Positions 16,562 through 26,871 are shown, counted from the stretch's first letter. The stretch: 64,000 bases of DNA from JBHJGO01 sp050331715 (GCA_050331715.1 JBHJGO010000070.1:1-64000); one strand, 5' to 3'. Program-made: numbers and translations. The notes: generated from the sequence alone by a model not told the origin.

Positions 16562-18841
16562 ATGTTTCCTGATTTCACTCCAACTTCTGAAACATCTAAT
16601 CCTTCTCCCAAATCACTAACCCAAGCGGCCGAGTACTACCGCACCCGTGGGAAATGGTCTGAAGCCTTGATCCATTGCCAACAAGCGATTCGACAGTTCC
16701 CAAATTATGCTCCTGCCCAGGTGACTCTGGGAAGTGTTCGCTATGGTCAGGGTGATATTGGTGCGGCGATCGCCTGCTATCAAACCGCGTTAACCCTGGA
16801 CGCTAATCTTGCTGAAGCCCATACTAACCTGGGAAGCATGTTCTATAAAACGGGGGAACTGGAGCTGGCCATCGAACGCTATCGCCAAGCCATTGCGATT
16901 AAACCTGAGTTGACCGCAGCCTATTGGAATCTGGGTTTAGTCTTAAGGCAACAGGGCAAGTTTGTAGAAGCAGAAGCCATCCAGCAGCAAGCCTCGACGC
17001 AACAACTGAAACCGACCTCAACTGCATCAGACGCTCCAACCGATCCCACCGCATTATTTCAGGCAGGAAATCGGTTAGCAGAACAGGGGAAGCTAGCAGA
17101 GGCAATAGAGCAATGGCAGCAGGTGATTCGTCTTCATCCTGATTTTGCCGAAGCCTATTGTCAATTGGGGACGATCTTTCGCCATCAGGGCAAGCCCCAG
17201 TCTGCCATCCCGATGTTGGAGAAAGCGCTGGAGTTACAGCCGACCCTAATTCCAGCCCATCAACATCTATGTGGCATTACACGAGACGCGGGAGATTTTG
17301 CCGCCGCTCGCCAGGCAGTGAGCCAATATCGCCACGCCTGTGGTGATCAGGATCCAATCATGACGGCAATTTATTCCATCAGTATTCATCAGGTTTCCGG
17401 ACTAAATCAAATTGCGCGGGAACAGTTTCTGGAATTAGAAGCGCAGTTAGAGCAAGCCCTACCCAGGGCGACGCGGATTGAACTGAAATCCCTCTATGCC
17501 AATCTCCTGTTTAGCCAACCCTATCTCAGAGATGATCCAGAACGGAATTTCCACCTGCGACGGAAAATTGCAGAGCCCTATTTGAAGCACATTATCCAGC
17601 CCAAATATGTTGGCTCTAACACCAAGACGTCTGGGCCACGGTTCTCAGTCCAGTCCTCCCCAGATTCAAAACCTGATTCAACAATCCCGATGCCACCGTC
17701 AGATTCAGGGAGTCGTACAGGCCGTTCCCAGCTAAAAGTTGGCGTTATTTCCAATCACTTCAAGCGGCATTCGGTGGGGTGGTGTAGTGCTGATGTATTG
17801 GCAGCATTGAGCCAAAGAGTTACAGGACTCTATCTGTACAGCACAGATCGCCTCGGTCGAGATGATCAAACAGAGAAGTTTGAACAAATGGCTCAGAAAT
17901 TTTATCAGCCCATCCACTATCCCAACGGTCAGGCCACGGCGGAGGAGATCCTCAAGACAATCCAAGCGGATCAGATCGATATTTTGCTGGATCTGGATTC
18001 CTTGAGTATGCCGCTGCACACAGAAATTCTCTCCCAACAACCCGCAGAGATATGTTTATCGTGGTTGGGATTTGAGGCTCCCTGCGTCTGTGATCGGAAC
18101 TATTTCATGGGCGATTGGCATACCCATCCGCAGGGGTACGAACGCTACATGACTGAGAAGCTGATACGAATGCCGGAAACATTTATGGCGGTTTCAGGGT
18201 TTGAGCGACAGTCCGTTGATCCCACTGCCTTTCGTCGGGCCCATCGAATTGGTCAAGATCAGGTTGTCTATCTTTGTGTCGCCCCCGGTCGGAAGTTCAG
18301 CCAAGCTCTAGCTGAGGCTCAGATCAGCATCCTCCAACAGGTTCCCAATAGCGTGTTAATCCACAAGGCAGCAGGGGATCGGCAGGTATTTCAGGCCGCT
18401 TACTGGAAGTGCTGTGAAGCAAAGGGCATCAGTAAGCATCGGGTCAAATTTTTTGATCAACTGCCAACTGAGGAAGAGCATCGCAAAATCTACGCGATCG
18501 CTGACATTCTGCTAGATTCCTATCCCTATAACGGCGGAACCCACAGTCTAGAAGCGCTCTGGTTTGGTGTGCCGATAATAACGTTGAAAGGCCAGCAGTT
18601 TCTGTCGCGTATGGGCTATGCCTTTCTACAAGGAACAGGAGTTCAGTTTGGAGCGGCTAGATCCTGGGCAGAGTACGTCGAATACGGTGTTCGCCTGGGC
18701 AACGACCGAGCACTCAGACAGCTAGTTCAGTCACAGTTGGCTCAAGCTAAGCACCCTGAAACGTTGGCACCTCTGTGGAATCCAGATCGGTTTGCGGAAA
18801 ATCTCGTGCAAATTCTGGAGAAACTGAGCGATGTGCGCTGA
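16562..18841 (+). CDS. TPR protein with O-GlcNAc transferase (SPINDLY-like, GT41) C-terminal domain
   Basis: 759 residues. N-terminal half: at least five tetratricopeptide repeats (about 20-155 and 165-245), for example YAPAQVTLGSVRYGQGDIGAAIACYQTAL. Residues about 385-755 match the Glyco_transf_41 region: SNHFKRHSVGWCSADVLAAL, ILLDLDSLSMPLHTEIL, ADILLDSYPYNGGTHSLEALWFGVPIITLKG. The family transfers N-acetylglucosamine or fucose onto Ser/Thr of proteins; the bacterial targets are mostly unknown. The two halves are joined by a Ser/Pro-rich linker near 355-385. Single gene, no obvious operon partner. Confidence 0.9.
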   Translation: MFPDFTPTSETSNPSPKSLTQAAEYYRTRGKWSEALIHCQQAIRQFPNYAPAQVTLGSVRYGQGDIGAAIACYQTALTLDANLAEAHTNLGSMFYKTGELELAIERYRQAIAIKPELTAAYWNLGLVLRQQGKFVEAEAIQQQASTQQLKPTSTASDAPTDPTALFQAGNRLAEQGKLAEAIEQWQQVIRLHPDFAEAYCQLGTIFRHQGKPQSAIPMLEKALELQPTLIPAHQHLCGITRDAGDFAAARQAVSQYRHACGDQDPIMTAIYSISIHQVSGLNQIAREQFLELEAQLEQALPRATRIELKSLYANLLFSQPYLRDDPERNFHLRRKIAEPYLKHIIQPKYVGSNTKTSGPRFSVQSSPDSKPDSTIPMPPSDSGSRTGRSQLKVGVISNHFKRHSVGWCSADVLAALSQRVTGLYLYSTDRLGRDDQTEKFEQMAQKFYQPIHYPNGQATAEEILKTIQADQIDILLDLDSLSMPLHTEILSQQPAEICLSWLGFEAPCVCDRNYFMGDWHTHPQGYERYMTEKLIRMPETFMAVSGFERQSVDPTAFRRAHRIGQDQVVYLCVAPGRKFSQALAEAQISILQQVPNSVLIHKAAGDRQVFQAAYWKCCEAKGISKHRVKFFDQLPTEEEHRKIYAIADILLDSYPYNGGTHSLEALWFGVPIITLKGQQFLSRMGYAFLQGTGVQFGAARSWAEYVEYGVRLGNDRALRQLVQSQLAQAKHPETLAPLWNPDRFAENLVQILEKLSDVR

Positions 18842-19011
18842 AATAGGATATCCATTGACGCCGCAAGCTCTGCCTGGATTTCCGTACAGGCGAAATGACG
18901 GCGGGAGTTTGTTTGCTTGCAAGCCCCTAAGAGGATTTGCGCTGCATGGCGAATTAGAGTATGGAGCTCAGAACTCACGTGCTTGTGAAAGCTGCAGGGA
19001 AGCTCTCTGCC

Positions 19012-19218
19012 TTAAAGCCCTGCCGCTGCGTAGAGCTGTTCCCGAGACTCCTGACGAACTTTGCCATCAATCGCTGCATTTTGGAGGCGAACAAAGGCTT
19101 TAAAATCAACCTGACCATACTTCGTGGTCTGTAGTAAATGCCTTAACCTCGCTTCTCGCTCCAAAGACAGGTAGCCACTTTCAAGCACCTCCTGAACTAA
19201 TTGAGAAATTGTTTCCAT
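19012..19218 (-). CDS. Small conserved cyanobacterial protein
   Basis: 68 residues: METISQLVQEVLESGYLSLE..., mostly helical and charged, with KYGQVDFKAFVRLQNAAIDGKV in the middle. It resembles short cyanobacterial proteins of unknown function that are transcribed alone. An AGGTGT-type ribosome site precedes the ATG. No domain with known activity. Confidence 0.75.
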   Translation of the reverse strand: METISQLVQEVLESGYLSLEREARLRHLLQTTKYGQVDFKAFVRLQNAAIDGKVRQESREQLYAAAGL

Positions 19219-19897
19219 TTACACCTCCCACCTAGACTCGCTGATTTAACATGAGATCCGAACTACCCTGAAAAATCGCTTAGTATTGAAGAGTAGCATG
19301 GTTCACTAAACTTTACAAGTTTTTAATTATTGACACAAATCGAAGTAGATCGTTGCTAAGGCTGGGCCTGATATAGGTCTCACAGGGGTCTATGTTAAAG
19401 ACGTAGTGACTCCAAGCCTTGATCTCAAGTGAAGTTTAATTGCCAGCGAGTGAGTTAGTCAGTTGAGTAAATAACTGAACGTTATAGCCATACTCTCTGA
19501 AATATCAGCAATTCAAGATCGGAAATCAGTTACTACATAAAGTTTATATATCTGAGAGTTTAAGTTTTTATTAAAAAAACGATAAGGCTAGTTTAAGTTT
19601 CTTTTGAAAAAACACATAGGTATTTCTACTAAAGCCGTGTTAGCATTTAGCTGGGGATCAAGGGTTTCAGCAGAGTATCCTATCGGGGATCAAGAGGAAT
19701 GTGTCGTGAGGTAGATCAGCCTACTACATCTGCTCTGTTAATCTTAAGAAAAGCTGAATTCGTTTTAGGAAGTACACTGCCTTCTACCGCAGCGTCGCTG
19801 CCTTGCTGAGAGTACTTGGGATCTCTCAGTTTCAGACGATAGGACTTTTACTTTAAATGATTCGAATTTTATCAAATAAAACTGTTGAGGATAACAA
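19219..19897. other. 679-nt intergenic region
   Basis: No credible gene. AT-rich, with a TTGACA box at 19330-19335 and a downstream segment (about 19356-19425) whose ends AAGGCT and AGCCTT can pair; this could be a small RNA or long leader but the evidence is thin. The 3' half is presumably the leader of the zinc-ribbon gene. Confidence 0.4.
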
Positions 19898-20128
19898 ATG
19901 ACTATACAACAAACAATTAGATGCCCAAACTGTGGAGCCTTGGCGGAGCGATGGCATTATGACCAGACAACTCAAACAGAATGCTCAGTTTGCGACTACT
20001 TGATGGTCACATGTGCGGAAACGGGTAATGTTCTAGAAGCCTATGCTCCTGGAACCTCAGCTCAATATCTGAAATCTGTCCGTAAGGTGATATCGTTGCA
20101 GCCCCTGGCTCAATCGGTGAGTCGCTAG
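19898..20128 (+). CDS. Small zinc-ribbon protein (often mis-annotated as PriA-like)
   Basis: 76 residues: two CxxC knuckles, CPNCG (about 10-14) and CSVCDYL (about 31-37), make a complete zinc ribbon, followed by VTCAETGNVLEAYAPG. This short family is conserved in cyanobacteria and is sometimes labelled replication restart helicase PriA from the zinc ribbon alone; it has no helicase domain. Function unknown. The ATG is preceded by GTTGAGGATAAC, containing a GAGG ribosome site. Confidence 0.8.
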   Translation: MTIQQTIRCPNCGALAERWHYDQTTQTECSVCDYLMVTCAETGNVLEAYAPGTSAQYLKSVRKVISLQPLAQSVSR

Positions 20129-20226
20129 ATATAGCCTTACATCTTCATACTGAAACGTCCGATAGGTGTAATACACCCTCAAGCCCAATCCTGTATGGCT
20201 ATACAGGCAAAATTTAACAAAAGTTC

Positions 20227-20253
20227 CGGGGAGGTCTGAATTGATCCTCCCCG
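20227..20253 (-). terminator. Probable bidirectional terminator hairpin
   Basis: 8-bp stem CGGGGAGG / CCTCCCCG (20227-20234 with 20246-20253). On the minus strand it lies 21 nt after the stop of the large membrane-protein gene and is followed by AACTTTTGTT; it also sits downstream of the plus-strand zinc-ribbon gene. Confidence 0.65.
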
Positions 20254-20273
20254 ATTATTGCTGGGCTGTAGTT

Positions 20274-22652
20274 CTATTGCTGCTTGCTATCTGGAGTTAC
20301 AGGCTTATTAAGCCTTAGATCGTCTACTGGCTCTTGCCACTGAGGCCAGGAATTATCTACTGATGAATCATCATAGTTTGAATCATCGTAGTAACTGTCT
20401 CCGTCGCTATACTCTGTAGTTGCGGCTGGTTCAGAAGAGCCCACAGGGGGTGGACTCAGCCATGCCTCCCAATCCTGGATTCGTTCCTGGGCTGTATAGT
20501 AGGCAGAGCTGCCGTAGGGAATTTTGCTGAGTGTTGCGATTGCCTGCTCCAGATTATAGGTGGATTGATCCAAACCAATCTGAAGTAACTGCTGACTCCA
20601 GTCATCGATCAATTGATCCGCTTGACTGCGCCAACGACTGGAAAGTGAAACCTCTGAAGCGCGCTGAATTGCCACCCCAAATGCGTCTGTGGTTCCAGCT
20701 TCAGCAGTACTCCTGGCACTCTCAAGGCTTTGGATGTCCTGGAGTTGAGTCTGCCAACGACTGATATCATTTTGCGCTTCGCTGTACAACACGACACCAG
20801 GCCGAACCTGCTTAGCCACAGCAATGGCCTGACCTAAATTCCCCTCTGAAGCCAGTTGTTGAGCCTGATCCAGCACTGGCTGATACTCCATCCGTTGACT
20901 GCGCTCCAGCCATTCCGAGATCCGGGCTTGGGCTTCTGGGTAGAGGGCGCGATTGCGACCAATCTTCTCAGCATGGGAAATGGCTTCCTTGAGAGAGGCT
21001 ACATCCCCATAGCTAGCCACCTGATCTGCTGTTTCCAGATAGGGCATGTCTTCAATTTCCTGGATCTGGCGTGTCCAGCGTTGGGCCTCTGTAGCCGCAT
21101 CCGAACCCCTGGGATTGGAGACTGGAATTGCTGTCACTTTAGCAACAGCCGCCTTCAAATCCTGAATTTCACCCGTTTGAGCTAATTTCCGAGCCCTTTC
21201 CAGAGTTGCCACGTCAGCAATGGCCTGCTGCCAATTGCCAATATAGCGTTGGGATTTCAAATAAAACGGTCGGCTCTTGGTGATTTTGCGAACCTGGGCG
21301 ATCGCATCCTTCATTCCTGCTACAGTGTCTAGGGCGGCAGGAGCATGGGCCCGTGCAATGATGGCCAGATCTTCGGTTTGCAACTGCAGCTTAGCGCGGC
21401 CAGGAATCAGACGGACAATCCGTAGCGCTCGCTGCCAGTCTCCATCTACCAAAATATCCACGGCTGATTTCAACATTTTTTGACTATATTTACTGATGTC
21501 TCCATTGGCCTTGTCATAGAGGTAGCTCTGACTTCCAACTTCTACCGCTTTGTCAATTGCCTCCGTCAAACTGTCTATCGTTCCAGTGGCAGCCAGTTCT
21601 TTAGCCTCTGCCAACTTCTCGCTTTCTTCACGGGTGATTTGCACAGCATCTGTGAGCTTGCGGTATTGGGCAGTCTCCCAGTATTGATTGCCAACCTCCA
21701 AAAGCTTAGTGGCTTGACGAAAGGCAGGACTCGTGGCTTCCTTGCGCAGTAGATTCTCTGCCGTTTTAAAAATCTTTTCGGCTTCTTCCCAGAGTCCTTG
21801 CCAATCCTGAATCCGTTGCTCGACTTTGGGGTGGGCTGGTGTGCCTGCTGGAATTTTCCGAGCATTGGCAACTGCTGATTTTAGGTCTCCGGCCTGGAAA
21901 AGTTCTTCACTCAGCACCAAAATATCATCTGACCACTCCTGAATCCGGCGGTTAATTTCCGGACGCAGTGGGTGATCCTTGGGTAATTCATTGACGAGCT
22001 GAATCGCCGAGAGTAAATTCTCCGTTGTCTGCTTGGAAGCCGCAATGTCAGCACATTGAAGTCTGAGGGAAGCTGAAGCAATCGGCCAGAAAATTTTAGG
22101 GCAGTTGGGTAACTGAGGCGACTTGAGTAGTAGGTTACTCGCCAGGTAGCCGATTCCAGCGGGAGTAACAATCAATAAAGCAATCCATAGGGGGGTCAAC
22201 CGCATCAAGAGCTTGAGGGAAAGGCTCAAACGGGGCGGCTGGAAAGCAGGAAAAGGTCGCACAGGAACCACAGATGGCTGTGATTTCACGGTGGCTGTAG
22301 TCGCGCCGACTTCAGGATGCTGATGACCCTTCAGTTCTGTAGCGATAGGATCTGTCTCGTTGACAATGTCGGAGGTATTTTCGTGAGTAATGGCTTGATT
22401 CTGAGTCACGCTCTGATGCTGAGTCATGGCCTGTTCGGTGGAATCAGTTTCGACAGCTCCATGGACTGTTTCAGGCAAATCTTGTTCAGGCAAATCTTGT
22501 TGTGGTTTCAGATCAGACTCCAACAAAGTCCGTAACTCCTTTAAACGCTCAGCTCGACTCTTGCGCGAGATAGACCGAGAAGAGAGTCTGGAAGTTGACT
22601 GGGAAGCAGATGAAGCCGATCCATAGCTTTGTCTGTTGTACTTTTTGCTCAT
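20274..22652 (-). CDS. Large single-pass membrane protein with about 70-residue helical repeats
   Basis: 792 residues. Ser/Arg-rich basic N-terminus (about 1-45), acidic and Gln-rich linker, one membrane helix about 152-175 (LTPLWIALLIVTPAGIGYLASNLLL), then a long extracytoplasmic region (about 190-740) made of repeated units of the type A..LA..G.L..AI..A..I.....Y..AQ..I..W...., e.g. ASEGNLGQAIAVAKQVRPG. The tail is Asp/Tyr/Ser-rich. Such proteins are common in cyanobacteria with labels such as chromosome segregation ATPase, but no ATPase motif is present. Function unknown; the repeat helices suggest a scaffold. Confidence 0.8.
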   Translation of the reverse strand: MSKKYNRQSYGSASSASQSTSRLSSRSISRKSRAERLKELRTLLESDLKPQQDLPEQDLPETVHGAVETDSTEQAMTQHQSVTQNQAITHENTSDIVNETDPIATELKGHQHPEVGATTATVKSQPSVVPVRPFPAFQPPRLSLSLKLLMRLTPLWIALLIVTPAGIGYLASNLLLKSPQLPNCPKIFWPIASASLRLQCADIAASKQTTENLLSAIQLVNELPKDHPLRPEINRRIQEWSDDILVLSEELFQAGDLKSAVANARKIPAGTPAHPKVEQRIQDWQGLWEEAEKIFKTAENLLRKEATSPAFRQATKLLEVGNQYWETAQYRKLTDAVQITREESEKLAEAKELAATGTIDSLTEAIDKAVEVGSQSYLYDKANGDISKYSQKMLKSAVDILVDGDWQRALRIVRLIPGRAKLQLQTEDLAIIARAHAPAALDTVAGMKDAIAQVRKITKSRPFYLKSQRYIGNWQQAIADVATLERARKLAQTGEIQDLKAAVAKVTAIPVSNPRGSDAATEAQRWTRQIQEIEDMPYLETADQVASYGDVASLKEAISHAEKIGRNRALYPEAQARISEWLERSQRMEYQPVLDQAQQLASEGNLGQAIAVAKQVRPGVVLYSEAQNDISRWQTQLQDIQSLESARSTAEAGTTDAFGVAIQRASEVSLSSRWRSQADQLIDDWSQQLLQIGLDQSTYNLEQAIATLSKIPYGSSAYYTAQERIQDWEAWLSPPPVGSSEPAATTEYSDGDSYYDDSNYDDSSVDNSWPQWQEPVDDLRLNKPVTPDSKQQ

Positions 22653-22884
22653 GCGGATGCCGAATTGAACACAACTCTCGTCACACCTTAACGTCGAAAC
22701 CCCCTGAACCTCAGTAGAAGGCTGGAGGCTCGTATTATTTTCTCAGATTGTATCTTAATCTGCCAACCCTGCAATTGGTGATTGGTGATTGGTCATTAGT
22801 GCTCAGTTGGGCATGAGGCTTGAATTTTTGGGGTATGTGAACTGATAACGATGGATGATTTGATTTTGCGTTAAATTCGAGAAA

Positions 22885-25575
22885 GTGCATCCTAACGTTT
22901 TCAGCATGACCCGTTCAGACGCTTCTCTTCCTGATGATTCTCTGCCAGACAAGTTACTGCCGGACAAGTCACTCCCCCCCAACTCAGACTATACCCAACT
23001 CGATCACAGCAAGTTGTCGGAGATGATGCAGCGATACATTGAGGTGAAGCAGGAGTATCCCCATGCGCTGCTGTTTTTTCGGGTGGGCGATTTCTTTGAG
23101 TGCTTTTTTCAGGATGCATTAGTGATTGCTCAAGAATTGGAGTTGATTCAAACCACAAAATCTGGCGGGAAAGAAATTGGTCGAGTGCCGATGACGGGCG
23201 TACCCCATGAACACGTTTATCGCCATAGTTCCACTTTGCTGGAGAAGGGCTATGCCGTTGTCATTTGCGATCAGGTTGAGGACGCTGCCATTGCCTCCAG
23301 GGAGAGACGACAGGTGCGGCGGGAAGTAACCCAGGTGCTCACTCCGGGAACCCTAACGGATGACAGTATGCTAAAGGGTCGCCAGAATAATTACCTGGCC
23401 GCTGTCGTGATTGCGGGGAATCATTGGGGACTTGCCCACGCCGATATTTCCACTGGGGAATTTCTGACAACTCAATCCCAGGACTTGGAACAGCTAATCC
23501 AGGAGATCATGCGGTTACAGCCTTCTGAGGTTCTAGTGCCAGTCAATGCTCCCGATTTAGGGAAAATGCTACGACCCGGAGAATCCAGTGACGAACTACC
23601 GGATTGCTTGCCGAGCTGCTTTTGTTACTCGCTGCGGCCCCAACGTCCCTTTGAATTATCTGAAGCCCGCTCGCAAATTCTGGAACAATTTCAACTGCGT
23701 TCTCTGGAGGGAATCGGCTGCGAATCTTTGCCCCTGGGAGTAAGGGCGGCGGGTGGATTGCTGAAATATCTGGAGGAAACCCAGAAGGACAGCCCGGTGC
23801 CATTACAACAACTCCGAACCTACAGCATTACCCATTACCTGATTCTGGATCATCAGAGTCGGCGCAATCTAGAAATCACCCAAACGGTACGGGATGGAAC
23901 ATTACACGGTTCGCTACTATGGGCAATTGACCGCACTAGTACGGCCATGGGAGGTCGGGCCTTGCGGCGTTGGTTGCTGCAACCATTACTCGATCTCAAT
24001 GGCATTCAGGCTCGCCACGACACGTTGCAGGAATTGGTGGAGAATAGCGAATTACGTCAGGATATTCAGCATCTCCTGCGGCAGGTTTACGACCTGGAAC
24101 GGCTCACCGGACGGGCTGGAAAAGGAACAGCCAATGCCCGTGATCTGGTAGCTCTGGCCGATTCTCTGGCAAAATTGCCGGAACTCGCTAATCTAGCAGC
24201 AGCAGGTCAATCTCCCTATCTCCAAGTGCTACAGACGGTTCCAGCGGAATTGGAACAGCTTGCGGCCAAGCTTCACGCTCATCTCGTCGAATCTCCACCG
24301 ATTTTTCTCAAGGAGGGGGGATTGTTTCGTTTGGGTGTCAGCCCGGCCCTGGATGAAATGCGCCACCAGGCCACCGATGATCAACAATGGCTTGCCAACC
24401 TAGAGGTTCAGGAACGGGAACGAACGGGCATTACCAATTTAAAGGTCAGCTTCAATAAAGTATTTGGCTATTACATCAGTGTGAATCGTTCCAAGGCCGA
24501 TCTGGTTCCGGAGGACTACATCCGCAAGCAAACCCTGGTGAATGAGGAACGTTACATCACTCCCGAACTGAAGGAACGGGAAGCCCGAATTCTGACTGCC
24601 AGAGAAGATTTGAATCAACTGGAATATGACCTGTTTGTTGAACTCAGAGCTGAAGTTGCAGCACAAACGGAGGGAATTCGGGAAGTGTCACGGGCAGTGG
24701 CTGCGATTGATATTCTGTGCGGCTTGGCGGAGATTGCCGTCTATCAAAACTATTGCCGACCAGACATGATAGATAGCAGAGAATTTCAAATTGTCGCCGT
24801 ACGGCATCCAGTGGTAGAGAAATCCCTGCCCCCTGGCTTTTTCGTTCCCAACACCGCACAACTGGGTAATTCAACCTCAGACTCCACAGCGGTTCATCCT
24901 GGAAACTTTCCCGATTTGATCATCCTTACCGGGCCAAATGCCAGTGGTAAAAGTTGTTATCTACGACAGGTGGGATTGATTCAACTAATGGCGCAGATCG
25001 GTAGTTTCGTCCCGGCTACCTCGGCACGGTTAGGGATTTGCGATCGCATTTTTACTCGGGTTGGAGCCGTTGATGACTTGGCCACGGGTCAATCCACGTT
25101 TATGGTAGAAATGAATGAAACGGCGAACATTCTCAACCACGCCACGCCCAATTCCCTGGTGTTGCTAGATGAGATTGGTCGGGGAACGGCGACCTTTGAC
25201 GGGCTTTCGATTGCCTGGGCAGTGGCGGAATACCTGGCAACGGAGATTCGAGCCCGAACTATTTTTGCCACCCACTACCATGAATTGAACGAGCTGGCAT
25301 CAATGCTGGCCAATGTGGCCAACTACCAGGTGACCGTCAAGGAGTTACCGGACAAAATTGTATTTCTGCATCAGGTACAACCGGGTGGAGCGGATAAGTC
25401 CTATGGCATCGAAGCCGGACGATTGGCGGGATTACCTGATGTTGTGATCCAACGGGCCCGTCAGGTGATGGGGCAGATCGAGAAGCATAGTAAGATTGCT
25501 CTGGGGCTGCGCAAAGGGACGCAGAAGCCCCACGTCAAGGAAAAAGCGGCTGAACAATTGAATATTTTTGAGTGA
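22885..25575 (+). CDS. mutS: DNA mismatch repair protein MutS
   Basis: 896 residues from GTG 22885; an ATG at 22906 gives 889. MutS recognises base mismatches and small loops and uses ATP to signal repair. All diagnostic parts are present: the mismatch-binding FRVGDFFECF (Phe-x-Glu, about 62-72), connector and lever regions, clamp, and the ABC-type ATPase with Walker A TGPNASGKSCYLRQ (about 676-690), Walker B/D loop LLDEIGRGTATFDGLS and the FATHYHEL switch. The N-terminal 40 residues are a variable DDSLPDKLLPDKSLP-like tail, repetitive at DNA level. Stop codon lies inside a 12-nt tandem repeat. Confidence 0.96.
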   Translation: MHPNVFSMTRSDASLPDDSLPDKLLPDKSLPPNSDYTQLDHSKLSEMMQRYIEVKQEYPHALLFFRVGDFFECFFQDALVIAQELELIQTTKSGGKEIGRVPMTGVPHEHVYRHSSTLLEKGYAVVICDQVEDAAIASRERRQVRREVTQVLTPGTLTDDSMLKGRQNNYLAAVVIAGNHWGLAHADISTGEFLTTQSQDLEQLIQEIMRLQPSEVLVPVNAPDLGKMLRPGESSDELPDCLPSCFCYSLRPQRPFELSEARSQILEQFQLRSLEGIGCESLPLGVRAAGGLLKYLEETQKDSPVPLQQLRTYSITHYLILDHQSRRNLEITQTVRDGTLHGSLLWAIDRTSTAMGGRALRRWLLQPLLDLNGIQARHDTLQELVENSELRQDIQHLLRQVYDLERLTGRAGKGTANARDLVALADSLAKLPELANLAAAGQSPYLQVLQTVPAELEQLAAKLHAHLVESPPIFLKEGGLFRLGVSPALDEMRHQATDDQQWLANLEVQERERTGITNLKVSFNKVFGYYISVNRSKADLVPEDYIRKQTLVNEERYITPELKEREARILTAREDLNQLEYDLFVELRAEVAAQTEGIREVSRAVAAIDILCGLAEIAVYQNYCRPDMIDSREFQIVAVRHPVVEKSLPPGFFVPNTAQLGNSTSDSTAVHPGNFPDLIILTGPNASGKSCYLRQVGLIQLMAQIGSFVPATSARLGICDRIFTRVGAVDDLATGQSTFMVEMNETANILNHATPNSLVLLDEIGRGTATFDGLSIAWAVAEYLATEIRARTIFATHYHELNELASMLANVANYQVTVKELPDKIVFLHQVQPGGADKSYGIEAGRLAGLPDVVIQRARQVMGQIEKHSKIALGLRKGTQKPHVKEKAAEQLNIFE

Positions 25576-25618
25576 CAAGCCGAGTGACAAGCCGAATGAC
25601 AAGTTGAGTAATAAGCTT
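25571..25618 (+). repeat. 12-nt tandem repeat, four degenerate copies, spanning the mutS stop
   Basis: Units AGTGACAAGCCG (25571 and 25583), AATGACAAGTTG (25595) and AGTAATAAGCTT (25607). As the period is a multiple of three, each unit puts a stop codon in the mutS frame (TGA 25573, 25585, 25597; TAA 25609 and 25612). Confidence 0.85.
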
Positions 25619-25646
25619 CTTGAGAGAATATTTTTCTAGAAACCCA

Positions 25647-26438
25647 ATGAAAATTGCTACCTGGAATGTTAACTCTGTTCGGACTCGTAAGGATCAGATC
25701 CTACAATGGCTAGCAGAGAATCCGGTTGAAGTACTATGTTTGCAAGAAACCAAAGTGGTTGACGAGGATTTTCCACGAACCCCCTTTGAAGAGATTGGAT
25801 ATCATCTGAATGTTTTCGGGCAGAAGGCATATAATGGGGTAGCTATTTTTAGTCGAGAGCCGCTAGAAAACGTTAAGTCAGGGTTCTCCGCTGTTATTGA
25901 TACGGAAACAGCCCAGGAATTTGATCAGCAGAAACGCGTGATTTTAGGAACCCTAAAACAGGTTCAGATTGTGAATTTGTATGTTCCAAATGGGGAAAGT
26001 ATCACCAGTCCAAAATACAGTTATAAACTCAACTGGTTCAAACTGTTAAAGGAGTATCTCGAAACCCTGCTTCAGGAAACCGATAGTCTCTGCATCTGCG
26101 GTGACTTTAATATTGCTTTGGAAGACCGCGACATTCATGATTCAACCGGGCGGGAGAAGCATATTATGGCGTCCGATGAGGAACGTCAAGCCTTGCGGGA
26201 TATTCTAGATCTAGGGCTAGCCGACGCCTTTCGTAAATTCACCCCGGATCCCGGCCACTTCAGTTGGTGGGACTACCGGGCTGCCTCCTTTCGCCGCAAT
26301 CGAGGCTGGCGGATTGACCACCATTATCTGACCCCCAGTTTGTACGAAAAGGCAGTGAGCTGCACAATTGACAAAACTCCCCGAACCTGGGAAAAACCTA
26401 GCGATCATACTCCAGTGGTTCTGGAACTTAATGTCTAA
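25647..26438 (+). CDS. xth: Exodeoxyribonuclease III (AP endonuclease)
   Basis: 263 residues from ATG 25647; the frame extends upstream to a TTG but family proteins start at MKIATWNVNSVR. Base-excision-repair enzyme of the Xth/ExoIII class (EEP fold) cleaving 5' to abasic sites. Active-site motifs are complete: WNVNSVR, LCLQETKV (metal Glu), NLYVPNG, CGDFNIALEDRD (Asp/Asn), WWDYRAASFRRNRGWRIDHHYL and the terminal PSDHTPVVLEL (Asp-His). Follows mutS by 72 nt and could share its transcript. Confidence 0.95.
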   Translation: MKIATWNVNSVRTRKDQILQWLAENPVEVLCLQETKVVDEDFPRTPFEEIGYHLNVFGQKAYNGVAIFSREPLENVKSGFSAVIDTETAQEFDQQKRVILGTLKQVQIVNLYVPNGESITSPKYSYKLNWFKLLKEYLETLLQETDSLCICGDFNIALEDRDIHDSTGREKHIMASDEERQALRDILDLGLADAFRKFTPDPGHFSWWDYRAASFRRNRGWRIDHHYLTPSLYEKAVSCTIDKTPRTWEKPSDHTPVVLELNV

Positions 26439-26459
26439 ATTTCTAAGATTATCCTGTGC

Positions 26460-26711
26460 CTAGTCATCACGGCGACAACCCAGATCAGAAGGGGGCCGAT
26501 CATTGCTCCAGGCCCACCAGGGACAGCCACACTCACATTTGTAGAACTCCTGCCACTTGCGTTTTTGATTTTCGATATAGACGGGCGATCGCCGATTAAT
26601 CCACACTTGCTGGGCTGAGCGACTACTGGCACCGCACTGAGGGCAACAGAATTGGTTCGCGTGGGTAGCTTCGGTTGTCCACTCTGGAGAAATTGGCTGG
26701 AAAGCGTCCAT
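26460..26711 (-). CDS. Small zinc-ribbon-like conserved protein
   Basis: 83 residues. Two Cys clusters, FCCPQCG (about 21-27) and CECGCPWWAW (about 59-68), spaced as in a zinc ribbon, with basic residues between. No function known. Convergent with the exonuclease III gene, 21 nt apart; isolated on its strand. Confidence 0.75.
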   Translation of the reverse strand: MDAFQPISPEWTTEATHANQFCCPQCGASSRSAQQVWINRRSPVYIENQKRKWQEFYKCECGCPWWAWSNDRPPSDLGCRRDD

Positions 26712-26871
26712 TACATACTCGGAGATTAAGCGACCATTTACTGCAATAATTGTAATGCCTAGAAAAAAGACCTTTGGTTCCGGATCGGTGGCCTGACCAT
26801 TTACGTTTAAGATTACTTCTTGTCAGAGCAGATGTGAGACAATAAGCCTCAAGCAGGAAAGGTCGTCTGGT

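Noticed and set aside
18831..19103. 90-residue plus-strand frame after the GT41 gene
   Set aside because: Overlaps both neighbours (GT41 stop and the end of the minus-strand gene); composition is not protein-like.
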